Positions 63,825 through 64,000 of a stretch of DNA of 64,000 nucleotides are shown piece after piece. The DNA comes from Bicyclus anynana (lineage: Eukaryota > Arthropoda > Insecta > Lepidoptera > Nymphalidae). Below the pieces are notes generated by a model that was not told the origin of the DNA, did not search any database, and saw nothing but the letters and a program-made list of their open reading frames with translations. The stretch is from positions 8,327,107 to 8,391,106 of the forward strand of contig NC_069087.1 of the NCBI RefSeq assembly GCF_947172395.1, read 5' to 3'. Position numbers and translations under genes: made by a program. The stretch's first letter is position 1. Each line of letters opens with the position of its first letter.

Positions 63825-64000
63825 CGTAGCTACCGCTATATCAGCCGTATCAAAAATACGGCCCCTCGGACTATATGGGCCCCTTGCGTGTGAAAGCAAA
63901 AATTTGTAAAAATTTAGTTAATATACAATCTCATTTTTTCCCTGGTATCCAACCTTTGGGCGTACGCTTAGTACGCCAAAAAGTTGGAAGTCACTGTCAT
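63825..64000 (+). repeat. Dispersed repeat with GGGGCGTAGCTACC end
   Basis: GTCAGGGGCGTAGCTACCGC, ATACGGCCCCTCGGACTATA, GGGCCCCTTG. Related ends occur near 1915-1960 (inverted) and 24740-24985. Continues to or past the window edge. Confidence 0.5.

Overview
The window looks like a repeat-rich, AT-rich nuclear segment of a moth or butterfly (Lepidoptera). Evidence seen directly: spliced genes with long introns, tRNA-derived SINEs with A-box/B-box heads, 5'-truncated RTE-type LINE fragments ending in (ATG)n, short dispersed repeats ending in TATAATATTAGTA, and many foldback (MITE-like) elements. The protein homologies are insect-like, and the closest recalled relative of the first gene is a silkworm fungal protease inhibitor. 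No bacterial, viral or CRISPR features were seen.

Layout. 1-6.4 kb is intergenic and packed with repeats. 6634-10091 (+) is a two-exon secreted 12-cysteine protease-inhibitor-like gene. 10.1-19.9 kb is repeat-rich intergenic or 5' flank. 19899-46987 (+) is a nine-exon sterol O-acyltransferase (MBOAT family) gene reconstructed exon by exon to a continuous 466-residue reading frame. It has one GC-AG intron and a four-copy tandem duplication of an exon-intron boundary. 47-51.8 kb holds LINE debris and foldback elements. 51797-54332 (-) is a four-exon syntenin gene (297 aa, two PDZ domains). About 0.7 kb away, head to head, lies a six-exon gene at 55047-61607 (+) for a 1305-residue bHLH-zipper protein with a very long Asn/Thr/Ser-rich tail. 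61.6-63.5 kb is flank with a recent 241-bp tandem duplication, and a possible first coding exon of another gene starts at 63582.

The genes do not form one pathway. They encode an extracellular inhibitor, an ER sterol-esterifying enzyme, a membrane-trafficking scaffold and a probable transcription factor. Only the syntenin/bHLH pair has an arrangement suggesting shared control, through a compact divergent promoter. Several exons lie within about 20-60 bp of transposon insertions. I found no clear evidence of a wholly new biological system. The most unusual signals are the SOAT exon-donor tandem repeat, the GC-AG intron, the long hairpin in the inhibitor intron, and the bHLH gene's four-codon last exon placed behind two MITEs.
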